This document shows positions 1 to 11,389 of a DNA stretch of 64,000 nt, piece by piece (position 1 is the first letter of the stretch; each line of letters opens with the position of its first letter). The stretch is from Prostheceraeus crozeri. Lineage: Eukaryota; Platyhelminthes; Polycladida; Euryleptidae. A model generated the notes under the pieces. That model had not been told where the DNA came from. It made no database searches and worked only from the letters and a program-made list of their open reading frames with translations. The translations under genes were made by a program, and so were the position numbers. The DNA lies in assembly GCA_907163375.1 (NCBI GenBank), contig CAJQUW010003157.1:1-64000 (forward strand). The letters run 5' to 3'.

Positions 1-940
1 TCTCAAATATGACACATTCCCTTGCCACACTTATCACTACAGTGCATCGTCCGCCGTCCCGAAGGAACACCATGGTCAGTGGAATATTGCAGCAAAAAAC
101 TCTCCGTGTCTTGCTCGGCTTTTCAGTGAAAAAAGTCCGCTTTTATATAGCATGAGAAGACTGGCTCGGACATGGAAAACCTGTAGGTGTTGGTAAGAGG
201 TGGACAGACTTTTTTTAGCAGCTTGATTCACCAGCGTTTTGCAATGGAGATGTTTTAGAGGCCACCCATGACAAGATAGCTAAGACTCAACCGATTGGCG
301 TTCAAAGTGCTACGGTTGAGGATGCTGTGTCAAATGCCCCAACATGAGACACATGAGTTGTCCCAGCGGTTTACGCGTCTCAAACTATGATCACACTGCC
401 CTTGGCCAAAACCAAACCTTATCACTCCGGCATCGTCCGCCCCGTCCCGAAGGAACAACTCCTTGTCAGTGGAATATTACAGCAAAAACTCCTCCGTGTC
501 CTTGCTCGCTTTCAGTTGAAAAATGAAAAGCCGCCCGCTGTATAGCATGAGTAAGACTGGGCTCAGACATGAAAACCGGTGGAGTTGGTAAGAGGTTGGC
601 AGACTTTGATCAGCTTGATAGCAAGCCGTAGAGAGCTTGATTCACCAGCGTTTTGCAATGGAGATGTTTAGAGGCCACCCATGACAAGATAGCTAAGACT
701 CAACCGATTGGCGTTCAAAGTGCTACGTTGAGAACTGTGTCAAATGCCCAACATGAGACATGAGTTGTCCCAGCGGTTTCGGTCTAAACTATGACACACT
801 CCCTTGCCACACTTATCACTACGGCATCGTCCGCCGTCCCGAAGGAACACCCTGTCAGTGGAATATTACAGCAAAACTCTCCGTGTCTTGCTCGCTTTCA
901 GTGAAAAGCCGCTTGTAACATGAGAAGACTGGCTCAGACA
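1..940. repeat. Tandem array, unit about 380-410 bp
   Basis: About two and a half copies of one unit lie head to tail. The landmark cgtcccgaaggaac recurs near 52, 440 and 832, and the phrase gagttgtcccagcgg recurs near 354 and 760. Copies differ mostly by one- to few-base insertions and deletions rather than substitutions, which is unusual for a decaying satellite and could partly be assembly or long-read error. No coding content was recognised. Confidence 0.75.
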
Positions 941-1772
941 TCATTAAAAATCATCTAGTTGACTTCAGCAGGGTCGAAAACCCCAGAAAACCTCCAAAAC
1001 TAGTGAATTTAAATTTTTCAACTTTTTAGCACTACTTACAACATTTTATAAGTAGTCTATCACTTAGAGCAGGTCAATAGCAACCGAACCTTTTTTAAAT
1101 CAAGTCAAATGGAATTGTAGAAGCAAAGTTACAAGCCTTTAAAGGTTTGGAGTCTTTTATGGCCTGGAGACGAAGGCCATCTCCTGGCGAACCTCTAAGT
1201 CTGACGCCTTAGCTGAGTTCAGCAATGAAATTTTCTAAGTCGGTTTCTTACAGAAACCAGGGATTTGGAATGTCCGAAGCTATCATCGGAGCTCAGAGAG
1301 ACGACCTACCTCTGACAATCGCTCTCGTCTTAATGACAAGTCTCTGTCGGTTCCCAGCTTATATAGTGTGTGGCGATCAGCTGATGACGTAACACTCATC
1401 ATCCAAAAACTTTAAACCCGTCTATCTCCGGTTCTAGTGCTCCGATTGACTCCAAATTTTGAGTGTCACGTTTTCTCGCTCTCCCCTTTCATTTAAGACA
1501 TCCCTCGACCCTCTACGATGACCAGAAGCCGAGATGAAAAAACTCTGTCGTTTTTTCAAAAAGTTCCAAAATCTTGGAAAATGCACAAAAACTCGATATT
1601 TAACAGTCTCTCATTTGGAAACGGAGCCTGTCACGCATCTGAAAAGAGGAGATCCTAGAGAACAAAGTGCGGTCTTGCCGCTAAAAGAAACCCGAGCTTT
1701 TCATTCACTTCCAATCCTCCACAATTCATCGTCCAAGTTGGCAAAAAAAAAGCGACATTTCACATTAGGACT
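941..1772. other. No gene recognised
   Basis: This stretch follows the tandem array. It has a TATA-like stretch (ttatatag, 1359-1366) and a small plus-strand frame (1534-1854) that resembles nothing I know and runs into the direct repeat that follows. I see no supported gene. Confidence 0.4.
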
Positions 1773-2200
1773 TGAAAAAATCCTAAGTGTCGAGACCACC
1801 GTAGTGAAAATTTTCGAAAAAATTTTTTGGACGAATTTCAACCTGAAACCTTGATAGAAGTTTGTTTCACATGATTCTGAACAACTTTGGTCTTTTCGAC
1901 CAATTTGGTCAGTTGAGTCGTTGGGGGGGGGGGGAGCGGTTTTTTCACCGAAACTTCACCGACCCAACTTTTGACGACAAACACGATGGGATGGGTCGCG
2001 GAGCTCAATTCCAACATTTTGAAAAAATTTTTTTTTTTCATGAAAAAATCCTAAGTGTCGAGACCACCGTAGTGAAAATTTTCGAAAAAATTTTTTGGAC
2101 GAATTTCAACCTGAAACCTTGATAGAAGTTTGTTTCACATGATTCTGAACAACTTTGGTCTTTTCGACCAATTTAGTCAGTTGAGTCGTTGGGGGGGGGG
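1773..2200 (+). repeat. Direct repeat pair, about 158 bp, spaced 268 bp
   Basis: The segment 1773-1934 is repeated almost perfectly at 2041-2200. Both copies end in a G-run (12 G at 1923-1934, 10 G at 2191-2200). The small open frames here are by-products of the repeat. Confidence 0.85.
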
Positions 2201-2291
2201 CGGTTTTCTCCTCACGGACCCATTCCTCCCAACACATCCTTGGCCATCTCCCTCACACTGCCTGCCAGAGGGGGACGCAGTCCGCATCTCA

Positions 2292-2395
2292 CATTTTGCG
2301 CTTGCATCTGCCTGATGACTCAGCCTTTCACATTTTGCGCTTGCGGCCGCCTGATGACTCAGCATTTCACATTTTGCGCTTGCGTCTGGGATGTG
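2292..2395 (+). repeat. 39-bp minisatellite with AP-1-like sites
   Basis: The core cattttgcgcttgc occurs at 2292, 2331 and 2370, an exact 39-bp period over about 2.7 copies. Each full unit carries TGACTCA, the AP-1 consensus, at 2316-2322 and 2355-2361. A regulatory role is only an inference. Confidence 0.75.
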
Positions 2396-2429
2396 CTTAC
2401 TACTACCGGGCATTATTGTTGCTAAATGT

Positions 2430-4150
2430 GAGCTGGAAAGAATTCTTTGATATGCATAAAATCATCCAAAAATGTGATTAAATCGTTTGCAGAGTAATCT
2501 TAATGATCTATACATAAATGTGTGACAGCCATGACCCATGACGTGCGTATTATTAACTGCTGAATGATTTGTGTTTCTAATGATTTTTATAAGGTTTGCA
2601 GTATATATACGGACTATTTACAGGGGCAAAGGCGCATTTGAATAAAAAATTACACGCATATACAAAATAACTTGTATGTATTTTAGCGCCCGATTGAGTA
2701 GAACAGCTTTTAGATAATGTTTGAGAAAAATGATCAATGAAAATATAGCCCACATAGTAGGTCATATTCATTATAAACATTATTATAATGCTTCCAAAAC
2801 TAGCCTGTAATATTTAGTAAGTACGAGTATAGTAAGAACATCCGTATATGTTTCCACTAACTAAAGACGATAGATGCAATGTTCGCCTGAAAATGACTGA
2901 CCCGCAGTAGACCCGCGGGGGAATAGATCGATGAAAATTTGTAAGATTGATATTTTTCAAGTGTCTTGCATGGCATGTTGAAAAAAATTCTAACCGATTC
3001 TTTGGAGAATTTTTTATGGACATTTTTATAAATTCTCTTTTTCAAACTACTGAAAAGATTAAAATTTGAATTTTCTCGAAAATAGCTCGATGAATTTTTT
3101 AAATTGACATTTTTCGACTACATGGAGTAAGTATGTCCAGAAACTGCAAACAGTTTTACCGGAGAATTTTTTAAGTGATTATCGAATTCAAATCCGCCCT
3201 GAGATGACTCGAATTTTCTGGTCTTAAACTGTTAAGAATATAAAAAAGTATATTCTTGAATCCATAATAAGATGCATTTTTTAATACAAAAGAATTTACT
3301 GAAACATGATTTGAGACCATTATCTAACGAACAACACGTCAAAATGCAGTAAAACTCAAAAATTATTCAAGATTTATTCAAACACTGCTCAAGCATTAAG
3401 AACATCTACAGTAGAAAATTCTTATCCATTGCAGGCTTACTAGATGGTTCAGTAAGACATGTGCTATCAGAATTTCAAAATTAAAAGATTATTCTTCATA
3501 AGCTCATATATTTCATAACAAGAGTATGATGCAACAGACGAACTTATTGTACGCAAGCTTGACACAAAGAAAATGCAACTTTTGTGTTCACTGCAAATAA
3601 ACATCAAACATTTGTTGCAGTGATGTCGTGTGGACTTGCGACTCGTTAGCATCATAAACAAAATGCCTATCTCATTTTTTCCAATTTTTCAGGAGACACT
3701 TAAAGTTGTTTATTGTTTAACTTATTAAGCCTTATGTTTGCAAGTGCAACACTATCCACAACTTTGAAAGTACCTGCTTCAAGGCACAGGTATTTAAGTG
3801 AAATGGGAGGTTTCATAAATTCAAATGAACTTTAGCAAATTCAAACTAAATGATATAGGCTTTGATCACTTTGATTATTCTTTCTATTTTAACCGTTTAT
3901 GATCATGATTAATTATCGGATTAACGGAAGAAGCGAATGAACTAACTTTTTGTTGATTAGATCTATACAGTTTTACCTATCTGTAGGTTCAGCCAAGACA
4001 AAGTAAAAACAATATGTTGAAACAATATGTTGAAACTTAACTCTTTACTAAAAGTCTTTGTAACAACTATTAGAAATGTCAGTTCATATAATAGTAAATT
4101 GCTATCAAATATGTGAAACATCATCATAGAATTGATGCACATCGGATGGA
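2430..4150. other. No gene recognised
   Basis: AT-rich sequence with only short, unconvincing frames on both strands. I found no family motif, repeat pair or clear inverted repeat. Confidence 0.4.
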
Positions 4151-4160
4151 AGCACTCGCT

Positions 4161-5083
4161 TCATAAATTGATTGATTGTTGATCAGTGAAAGCGGAGACC
4201 CAAATTAAGGCTTTGAATTTCTTTGATCTACCAGGCAACTGCGTCCATGTTTCATCTTCCAACGATAAACTGTATTGTACAGGTTCATTCTGAGAGTATC
4301 TCAGACCTCTCAAGTCATGAACGGTACTATCGCCAACTTTCTTACCGAGGCGAGTGGAAGTGATTAGGCGGTCAGAGAGCTTGTAAAAGTCAGCATATGT
4401 CAGTATATGACGCAGGAATATGTCTGGCAGTCCTTCTGACGGAGAGATAATCTCGGGGTACACACATACATATATGTACAGATGTTTCTTTCAATTTTGG
4501 AGAGCATGCTATCGTACTCCATTTGTGCTCCATTTGTGCCCTGCACTAAGTATTTTTGAGAAGTGGTCACACATGCTTCATTTGCCAAACGGAATGCGCA
4601 TTGGCCACTACCACATTTTTATTTTGGTAACAACAGTTATCGCTCCACACTATCAATTGTTTCACAAATGGATGTTGGCTTAAGTATTCTCGAAAATTCT
4701 CAAAAACATCACTGGATAGGTCTGCCCGTGTTTCATCCCGAACATAAAACCTTCACTAGTACTCTTGTTTATAAAGGTCAGATTATGAACCTGCAGTTGG
4801 CAACAGTTTGGTACTGGCTTTCGTGTCTGGGCAAAGGAGAACTGTCTGTGTGTCTACGGTTCATACAGAGACGTCATCAGATTTTGTGAGGGATTTGTCA
4901 AATGATTTGGCCACCTTTTGCCTTTCTAGCATCATTTATATGAGCTTCAAAACTATCGCGTTCTACTGATTCCATTTTAAAACCAATGCACGTGTCACAT
5001 CGGGCCCGTAGTGTGACTCTAATGCTAGGTTGGGCTATTGAATTTTCGAGGGGGCTGGAGATCGATGACCTACATATTGACAA
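4161..5083 (-). pseudogene. Degenerate transposon-type gene with WSDNC...QNKN motif
   Basis: Read leftwards on the minus strand, three blocks occur in the order expected for a family of large, uncharacterised transposon-like proteins common in invertebrate genomes. Block one (about 4900-5083) has a Cys pair (RCDTC) followed by EAHINDARKAK. Block two (about 4500-4750) reads WSDNC, then QNKN, then an MEYDSMLSKIER-like stretch. Block three (4161-4463) runs through YADFYKLSDR, VHDLRGLRY and DETWTQLPGR. The blocks lie in different frames with stops between them, so the gene is dead. The superfamily name is uncertain to me; the Asp residues in block two may be catalytic. The motif memory is from family knowledge, not from a search. 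Confidence 0.5.
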
Positions 5084-5487
5084 ATTGGCGGTTTGAATTG
5101 CTTAATTTTACATATTGTATGTCTATTAAATCATTAATACGCTTATGAGTATTCTTAGAACATTTCACGATGTAGGCGAATGTTGATAGCTATCTTACAT
5201 ATGACAAATTGAATAGCCTACCACTCTATGCTGATTACTAAATCGCATGATTACTTGACTCCTGCTCCTAAGCATTTTCTGAATTTGTAGGCCTATAATC
5301 ATTTTGTCCATGTGACTGTTTCTACATGCATAAAAGGAATATTCGTTTTGGTCTACAACCTAATCCATAGGACGATTGGCATTCGGAAAATTTTCGCGTT
5401 CGAGATTACTTGATTGTGTTGATTGTAATGGCTTGAAATTAGTTTCAAAATAGACATGTTGAGTGAGTAAAGTCTGTTATTCTTAGA

Positions 5488-5769
5488 ATGGAAGCAACTG
5501 TAGAAGCCACAGGTAGCTCTTCCTTCACATCAAGTGATCTAGAAAATCGCCATTGGCGGAAGCGAGTTCGCTCTGAAATGTATAGACAAAACCGTGTTGT
5601 AAATTTCATAGGTGGGATTCAGTACGTTCGGCTGATTTTTCAGGCGGTTGGGCTTAGCCTTCGCCAGCTCCAGACGCTACGGGCTTGTGTAACATTGATC
5701 TTTTTTTGTGATGAACACACTGAAGTTCATCTGTGTGAATACATGTCTGAAGTATTTCAAATAAAGTGA
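5488..5769 (+). CDS. Possible first exon, product unknown
   Basis: A 93-codon frame starts just after a plausible acceptor (ttattcttag) and ends next to AATAAA (5760-5765). Near residues 20-33 it has HWRKRVRSEMYR, which resembles the WRKRVKSEYMR start of EZH-type histone methyltransferases. The similarity ends there, and the known exon boundary of that family is not matched. It could be an exon, a 3' terminal exon or a chance frame. Confidence 0.2.
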   Translation: MEATVEATGSSSFTSSDLENRHWRKRVRSEMYRQNRVVNFIGGIQYVRLIFQAVGLSLRQLQTLRACVTLIFFCDEHTEVHLCEYMSEVFQIK

Positions 5770-6015
5770 CCTTGTACTGGTATTTTTTGACTCCTCTTGG
5801 TACTTCTCATAAATGTTTTGGAATTTTGTGCCTCGATAGACGAACATTTTATTTTTGCATGTCTGAATTTCTGTAGTAATGAGAATCTACCTCAGGAAAA
5901 ATTTAATGCATTTAATGCTTCATGAAACGTTCAAGAAATTTTCTCTCAACTTCACTGACCTTTCTCGTTGGCTGTCTGTGGAAGGTTAGCTCTGAATTCT
6001 TTTTTCACTCTGCAG

Positions 6016-6160
6016 CTGCCTACCCAATCTCCAGCAGTTCGTAGAGAGATCCTGAAAGTGGCAACAAAGCAACTTTTTGCATACACAGACTCGCCTTCCA
6101 TTTGGAAGTATTGTCAGGAAGAAATTAAAAGAATTTTCTCGTCTCGAGGAGGAAGAAACT
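6016..6160 (+). CDS. Probable internal exon, product unknown
   Basis: A pyrimidine-rich acceptor (tttttcactctgcag, ending at 6015) precedes 145 bases that stay open in phase 0. They are followed exactly by the donor GTATGT at 6161. The exon encodes about 48 residues of ordinary composition, including AVRREILKVATKQLFAYTD and WKYCQEEIKRIF, and reads like helical cytoplasmic protein. I do not recognise the family. A link to the candidate exon at 5488 is possible but not shown. Confidence 0.4.
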
Positions 6161-6319
6161 GTATGTTGCTTTTATATCATGTCTTTCTACAAGATTTGAA
6201 CGTAAGTTAGTCTCTCACACCAATATGACATAGACCAAAATACATCAAATACTTTTTTGCATCATTTCTGAGGAAATGGACTCACAATCTCTTTTTGTAG
6301 AAGTTTTGTAGTATCTAGA

Positions 6320-6540
6320 TCACTCTAAACCAGCACCTCCTAAATCACACACTGAAGCGAGACACTATTCGTAACTAATAAAAAAATCCTAAAGCAAAGC
6401 GTTTTAGGAGGCTAGCGCACTAGTGTTATTGTTCTCTTTAGTATGTCAGCATTCTATTTCACGCAACCTCCTAAAATTCTAGTGTGTCGCGCTTTAGGAT
6501 GCAGATTTCTTCGATTTTAGGAGGTGAGAGTTTACAGTGA
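6320..6540. mobile_element. Small MITE-like element, about 27-bp imperfect TIRs
   Basis: The left end (tcactctaaaccagcacctc, from 6320) matches the reverse complement of the right end (6513-6540) with few mismatches. The motif ttttaggagg and its complement recur inside. Length is about 220 bp. No clear target duplication was found. It carries no gene. Confidence 0.5.
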
Positions 6541-6682
6541 CATGGTTGATCCACCTCACGCCCTTTTTTTGGTATCCCGGATTTGGTCGTGTATTCGACT
6601 CCTTTTAATCTTTTTGTTTTTAATTGATTAGATTTCCAATCTTCTGGACAAGAACGCTTTCGTCTATATTTACGAGCAACAG

Positions 6683-7085
6683 CTATATTATTACATGAAT
6701 GATATCACCATTATTTATTTTGTAAAATGGGAAAATCGTGAATTTCTGCCCTCCACAAGTATCAATATGTCCACTAACTTTAATTATTCGATGTTCAGGA
6801 TGAATTATTTCTTCCCTGTATATCCTCGTTCGTTCTCTAACTGTTTTTCCCGTCTCTCCGATGCAATATTGGTTGCATCCTACAAAGGTAAGTACATAGA
6901 TGACATTTTGGGTTAAGCATGACATTTTGTCTTTTATTTGAAATATACATTAGTTAGTTAAAGTTGTACTGCGAACTTTGAAGTATAACATCACATGTTC
7001 CACAACGGGGATTTTTACATTTTCACCATGTGAGTCTCCTGCTGTTTAACAAATTTTGAAGGACACAAGAGTCTCTTGAGATTTT
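6683..7085 (-). pseudogene. GIY-YIG endonuclease relic, Penelope-type
   Basis: The minus-strand frame 6683-6925 contains NVIYVLTFVGCNQYCIGETG, then VRERTRIYREEI, GHIDTC and FTIFPFYKI. This is the GIY-YIG pattern of Penelope-like elements (Tyr, Tyr, Gly, Arg and a later His block). Just upstream (about 6926-7085) other frames give Cys-rich linker text typical of the region before this nuclease, so the relic is frameshifted. No reverse transcriptase was seen next to it, because the sequence to the right is replaced by the element at 7097. Confidence 0.6.
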
Positions 7086-7096
7086 TAGATTGTCTA

Positions 7097-8038
7097 CACT
7101 GTAAATCGTTGGATACGAAAATTTTTCATACAAACATATACCAAATTCACATACAATTTGAAACTAGCATCTGATACGAGATTCTTATACGAAATCTCAC
7201 TTACTTTCGTATGTGAATGGTATGTAGCGATACGAACTATTCCATCTGTGATTGGCTGTTTTATACTGAAATACGAGTTGTTGGCATGTTTCATATACGA
7301 GACCCGATGCAAATTCATCCTTATTCGTATGCCTCTGGTATGTGCAGCTTTAAGTCACATAGCTAAAATTTATATGTATTACAATATGCAGTAATACCAG
7401 TCGTGAATATTTCTTTTTGATAGTGCGATATTTAACTAGATTAGAATTGTTGTGAATTTCATGCTCCTCGAGTATGTCATCGTTGCTACTTGTCTTAGCA
7501 ACATTAACAGGGCGCTTTGTTAAATCTACTTTAGGAACCAAGGTGATTAATATCAATTCATTCAAACAATATTTTTCGTGCAACCATGTTGACTTATATA
7601 TCTCAAACATCACTATATTTGCTTTCATCAAATATAATGTGTTTTTATTTCGGATTGATAATATGCTTAATTTCAAAATCACATAATGCATCAACGTTGA
7701 TGATTGCATACTTTTTGATTATTTATGAAATGCCTTAGACTTACGCGTATGAAAATCGAATTCAGTATTGTAAGTTTGAATCTTGAATGTCATTATCTCA
7801 CTACTTACAAAGCAGTAGTAACATTAGTGTGATCTTTATTGACAAAAGGCTTTAAATATACATATTTTAGACATAATTGATGCTTTCTTTTAACATTGTG
7901 CTGGTATGGCTTTAGTATGTATAGCATAGCACCCTTGAAATAACATACGAAAAGCATACAACTATATACAGAAATATACCAAAAAAATATTTTGGTATGC
8001 ATCCTTCGTATGTGATTGGTATTGAGCGATTTACAGTG
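7097..8038. mobile_element. Non-autonomous element, TA target, CACTGTAAATCG ends
   Basis: The ends CACTGTAAATCG (7097) and CGATTTACAGTG (8027-8038) are perfect 12-bp inverted repeats flanked by TA on both sides (7095-7096, 8039-8040), as in Tc1/mariner-type insertions. The subterminal phrase cgtatgtgattggtattgagcgat (8007-8030) has a near copy at about 7208-7232. No transposase was recognised in its short frames. It is about 942 bp long. Confidence 0.6.
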
Positions 8039-8601
8039 TACGGCTGTTGACAAAAGTAGTATAGTTGAAAATTCCTTAGTCTGTTCGTCATTTCGTAGAA
8101 TTGAATTGGTATGTGAAATAATAGGCAAATATTCGCATTTCGGGGGTTATGTGTATGAACAAATGGAATGATAGATTTGCTATTTCTCTTATTATTATTG
8201 TTGTTTTGTTATTTTTTTATTATTTATTATTATTAGATTGAGCGGGATATTCCGATACAACCTTGAAAATACCGCATGATTGAATTCTACAAAACCTATA
8301 ATGAGCTTGATCAATCCACTTACTTTTTGACTTCATAAAATCATTGTTATTTGCACCTGAAGATTAGAAAGCGCTTGTGCAATTTTTTGAGTTTTTCTTC
8401 TTGTCTTCAAACAGGATAACACTATAATTTTATAATATATATATAATAAGTAAATAATAAATTTAATACAAACTCAAGGGAAAGTCAAATGATATTCCAA
8501 CCGGTTTCACTCCCTTCTATGGGAGCTACCCATGGAAAATGAAGATGTATTATACAAAATAATACAGAAACCATATTAGTCCATAGAAACAAAAATACTA
8601 A

Positions 8602-9398
8602 TCAGATAGAATTCAAACTAGGCTTAAGCATAGAAATAAAGATTTGCTCCTGTCTCTCTCGGTCCATTTTAGTAGCATTTGGACTTAGCTGGTAAATTGA
8701 AGCTGCTTCGAATTTCGATCTTGCACAAGAAGCTATGTGCTTGCTAACATTCAGTATGGCATAGTTAGAGTGCGCTATTTGTTGTCTATGCACAGTTGGC
8801 CTATTACGAAAGTAGTCGCCACATTGTCCAACATATGGTTCGTAACAGCCTTTGCATCTTAAAATATATATGATGTATTTAGATAAGCAATTCATGTTCC
8901 TTCTCATTTCAAATGTTGTTGTTTCACAAATTGTTCCCTTGTTAATTCGAATATTAATGCACTTCTGGTTAACGCATAACTGGACAACAACCACATGCTG
9001 TTTCGTCAATTTACTAACACCCTTTAATGTTGGTCGGTTATTTTTGTTTTGGAGGCTTAAAAGTGAGGGAGGTTGTTTCCATGACCTAATGATCTTATAC
9101 CTCTGAAACGGATCCATTAACTTCTAGCTGTTGCCGACAGCATGCATTTCTCAGTTAACCAGAAGTGTATCGAAACCATTCCTAACGATAAAGGAATATT
9201 AATATAGAGTGACGTGACGTCGTAAGTGGCTAGGATAACATTATTAGCATTATATCCTTTTCTTTTGAAGTCTTTCAGATTTTTCAAAAGGTGTCTCTAC
9301 AGTACAGTAGCTGTGTAAGAGGGGTATTATAAGTTTTAAAATATCATCAACAAAAGCACTTAGATGGCTTGTAGGGGCAAAAGTACTCGAAAAAACGT
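8602..9398 (-). pseudogene. Penelope-like element, 3' half: RT motif A and GIY-YIG
   Basis: From 9398 leftwards the frames give TSHLSAFVDDIL and then TYDVTSLYINIP, the RT block bearing the first catalytic Asp. After an internal deletion comes the linker with the Cys pattern C-x4-C (VNQKC). The nuclease domain follows: YIIYILRCKGCYEPYVGQCG, then NRPTVHRQQI and KHIASC, ending near KPSLNSI at 8602. The open part is 8602-9117 (171 codons). The YxDD block of the RT was not found, in line with the deletion. The GIY-YIG nuclease nicks the target in this class. Confidence 0.65.
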
Positions 9399-9416
9399 GA
9401 AAATGAAATTGGACGA

Positions 9417-10680
9417 TTGAGGCCTACTGCTGAGTTAAAATACGATTTCCTCTATAAAATTGACCAAGAGGTTAATAATGAAATATTACAAAACTTTTCA
9501 AGTAGTGTTGCAGAGCTACAAATTCAGAGATGGAAAGATGATGTTAATAGAGAGGAACAAAGAAGCAAAGAGATCTGGGATGAGAAAAGCAAATTTTTCT
9601 CATCAGACAAACATCTAGTGTCAATAGAAAGTCAGTCCAAACGGAATGAACCTAGAGCAATTCAATATTCATATGCCGATGTTGCAAGACCACGCAAAAA
9701 TGAAAGATCAAATAGGAATAATTTGATTAATAATATAAATGATTTTGGTAACACGAGGTATTACCAAAAAATACAGAAATAGGCCCAATACGCCACATAA
9801 TTCAGATAGATTTAAAAATCCTCGTAATAGAGCAGGCTTTTATAGAAGACCTCACAGAAATAACTTTAACCAATACGAGGAAGACGAGATAGTTTCCAGA
9901 AACGAAATGGAACTGAATAATCCAGCCTTAAGAGAACTGAATAATTCTGATTCTTTTTTATGATTAAAGGGGTTTCTACATTTAACTTATCCTCCGTTGA
10001 CTTAGAAATAGACGCAAAGAAACTTTTGTCTAGAGGAGGTAAATTTACACCGAATCAAAATAGAAATGTACACAAGATGGAAGAGGAAGTTAACAACTTT
10101 TGTCGGAATCTAGGACTCAAAGACTTTTTCAAGAACACTGATAATCAGGAACAGATATATAAAATTTTAAATTCTCATTTTAATCGACCAAAAGAACTTA
10201 ATCAAAAATTGGATACTCTCATCGACATTACTATGGACGACATTGGAAATTTCAAGAATCGTTACATTCAATCGAAATACTATTTAACTAAGTCTGAAAG
10301 AAACAGCCTAAAAACTTTTGAAAGAAAATGATTCCCATCATATAACTAAGACTGACAAAGGTGGAACAATGGTAGTACTTGACTACTCATTTTATAGAAA
10401 TAGAATGTTAATGAAACATCTTTGTGACACGAGTACCTATATTGAAATTGAAAATTATAGTGTTCACAACACTCTATCTAAGATAAAAAATCTCATTAAT
10501 AGCTTTCAAGTCTGATTTCATAAAAAATGAGGTAGAATATCTCAGTCGTTTCAATTGCAAATTGCCATACATATATGGTTTACCGAAGATCCACAAACAT
10601 GAGGAGGATTTTGATGAATTGCATATTGACGAGTTTGGTTGTGCAACGAATCTTGACTTCAGAATGGTCATTCACCTTCC
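9417..10680 (+). pseudogene. Penelope-like element, 5' half: N-terminal domain and RT start
   Basis: Three consecutive frames (9417-9782, 9960-10331, 10318-10515) and a tail to about 10680 carry the family order: a charged N-terminal region, a block with GGKFTPNQNRNV, ITKTDKGGTMVVLD (the pre-RT motif that precedes the fingers), then YGLPKIHK and FRMVI at the end. The reading frame changes several times. The start at 9417 is not an ATG, so the true 5' end of the element was lost at the junction near 9400-9417. Confidence 0.65.
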
Positions 10681-11389
10681 ATGTTAAAAAGAACATAAAA
10701 TACAACTGCCGCCTTAAGATATGTAGTACGTAAATCAACTAGTGTCAATTTATGAGTAATATCAGTAGTCAATTTAAGAAGTTATATTAAATTCTACATA
10801 GATTATAAGAAGTAAATATGAGAAGTTCCAGTAAAATTTAAGAGCATGACTACCGGATAATTGTTTTGAACTGATGAATTTACTTTGCAGCGTTTCGCTT
10901 TCATTGTTTGATTTCCACTCTTTTGAAGTATACGACCATTACTATTATTATTAAGACAAAAAGATTTTATAGCAACCAATAAAATTCAAGGTCATTTGGC
11001 TGCCGCGTCAAGGTTCCCATTAGAGCCCAAGCTCATTGAACTTTCGCAGAAAAAATAATTCATCATGATTTAAGATAGTTATAATCAAAGCGTTCACATG
11101 CTTGAGTAATTCTTATTTTCTAATGGAATTTGGAAAGTTAGAAAGGTGGGGCTCTCATGATGTATATGCGAATTAAATCCTGTTCAGCACTAGACTCCAA
11201 TGTTGCATTTTTGCAGCAGCAGCAAAATTAGGAATATATCATCTTGCTCAAAATTATTCAAATAATAATTTATTCATGCGCAATGAAGCGTATATACAGT
11301 AAATGTAAATGCGAATATCTACCGATACATTCAACAATAGAAACATTGATAATCAATCGCATACGAGCCCATGTACATGACCAAAGTAA
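10681..11389. other. No gene recognised
   Basis: AT-rich sequence beyond the Penelope-like copy. I saw no motif-bearing frame and no clear repeat. Confidence 0.4.

Larger units (their letters stand above)
8602..10680. mobile_element. Penelope-like retroelement copy with inverted 5' half
   Basis: The 3' half (end of the RT, then GIY-YIG) reads on the minus strand from about 9398 down to 8602. The 5' half (N-terminal domain and start of the RT) reads on the plus strand from 9417 to 10680. The two halves meet near 9400-9417 and point away from each other. The RT text that ends the plus half at 10680 is followed, in family order, by the text that begins the minus half near 9398. This is the layout left by twin priming during target-primed reverse transcription. 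Part of the RT core is also missing, so the copy is dead. Confidence 0.7.

Noticed and set aside
1862-2315. Two similar small proteins encoded at 1862 and 2130
   Set aside because: Their likeness comes from the 158-bp direct repeat, not from selection on protein.
5488-5769. An EZH-type histone methyltransferase first exon
   Set aside because: Only about ten residues match, the following residues do not, and no further EZH exon is seen.
8355-8385. A hammerhead-ribozyme-like string (ctgaaga, then gaaa, within gcac...gtgc) near the Penelope-like copy
   Set aside because: It lies on the plus strand, opposite to the adjacent 3' half of the element, and stem II has no pairing. Probably chance or very decayed.
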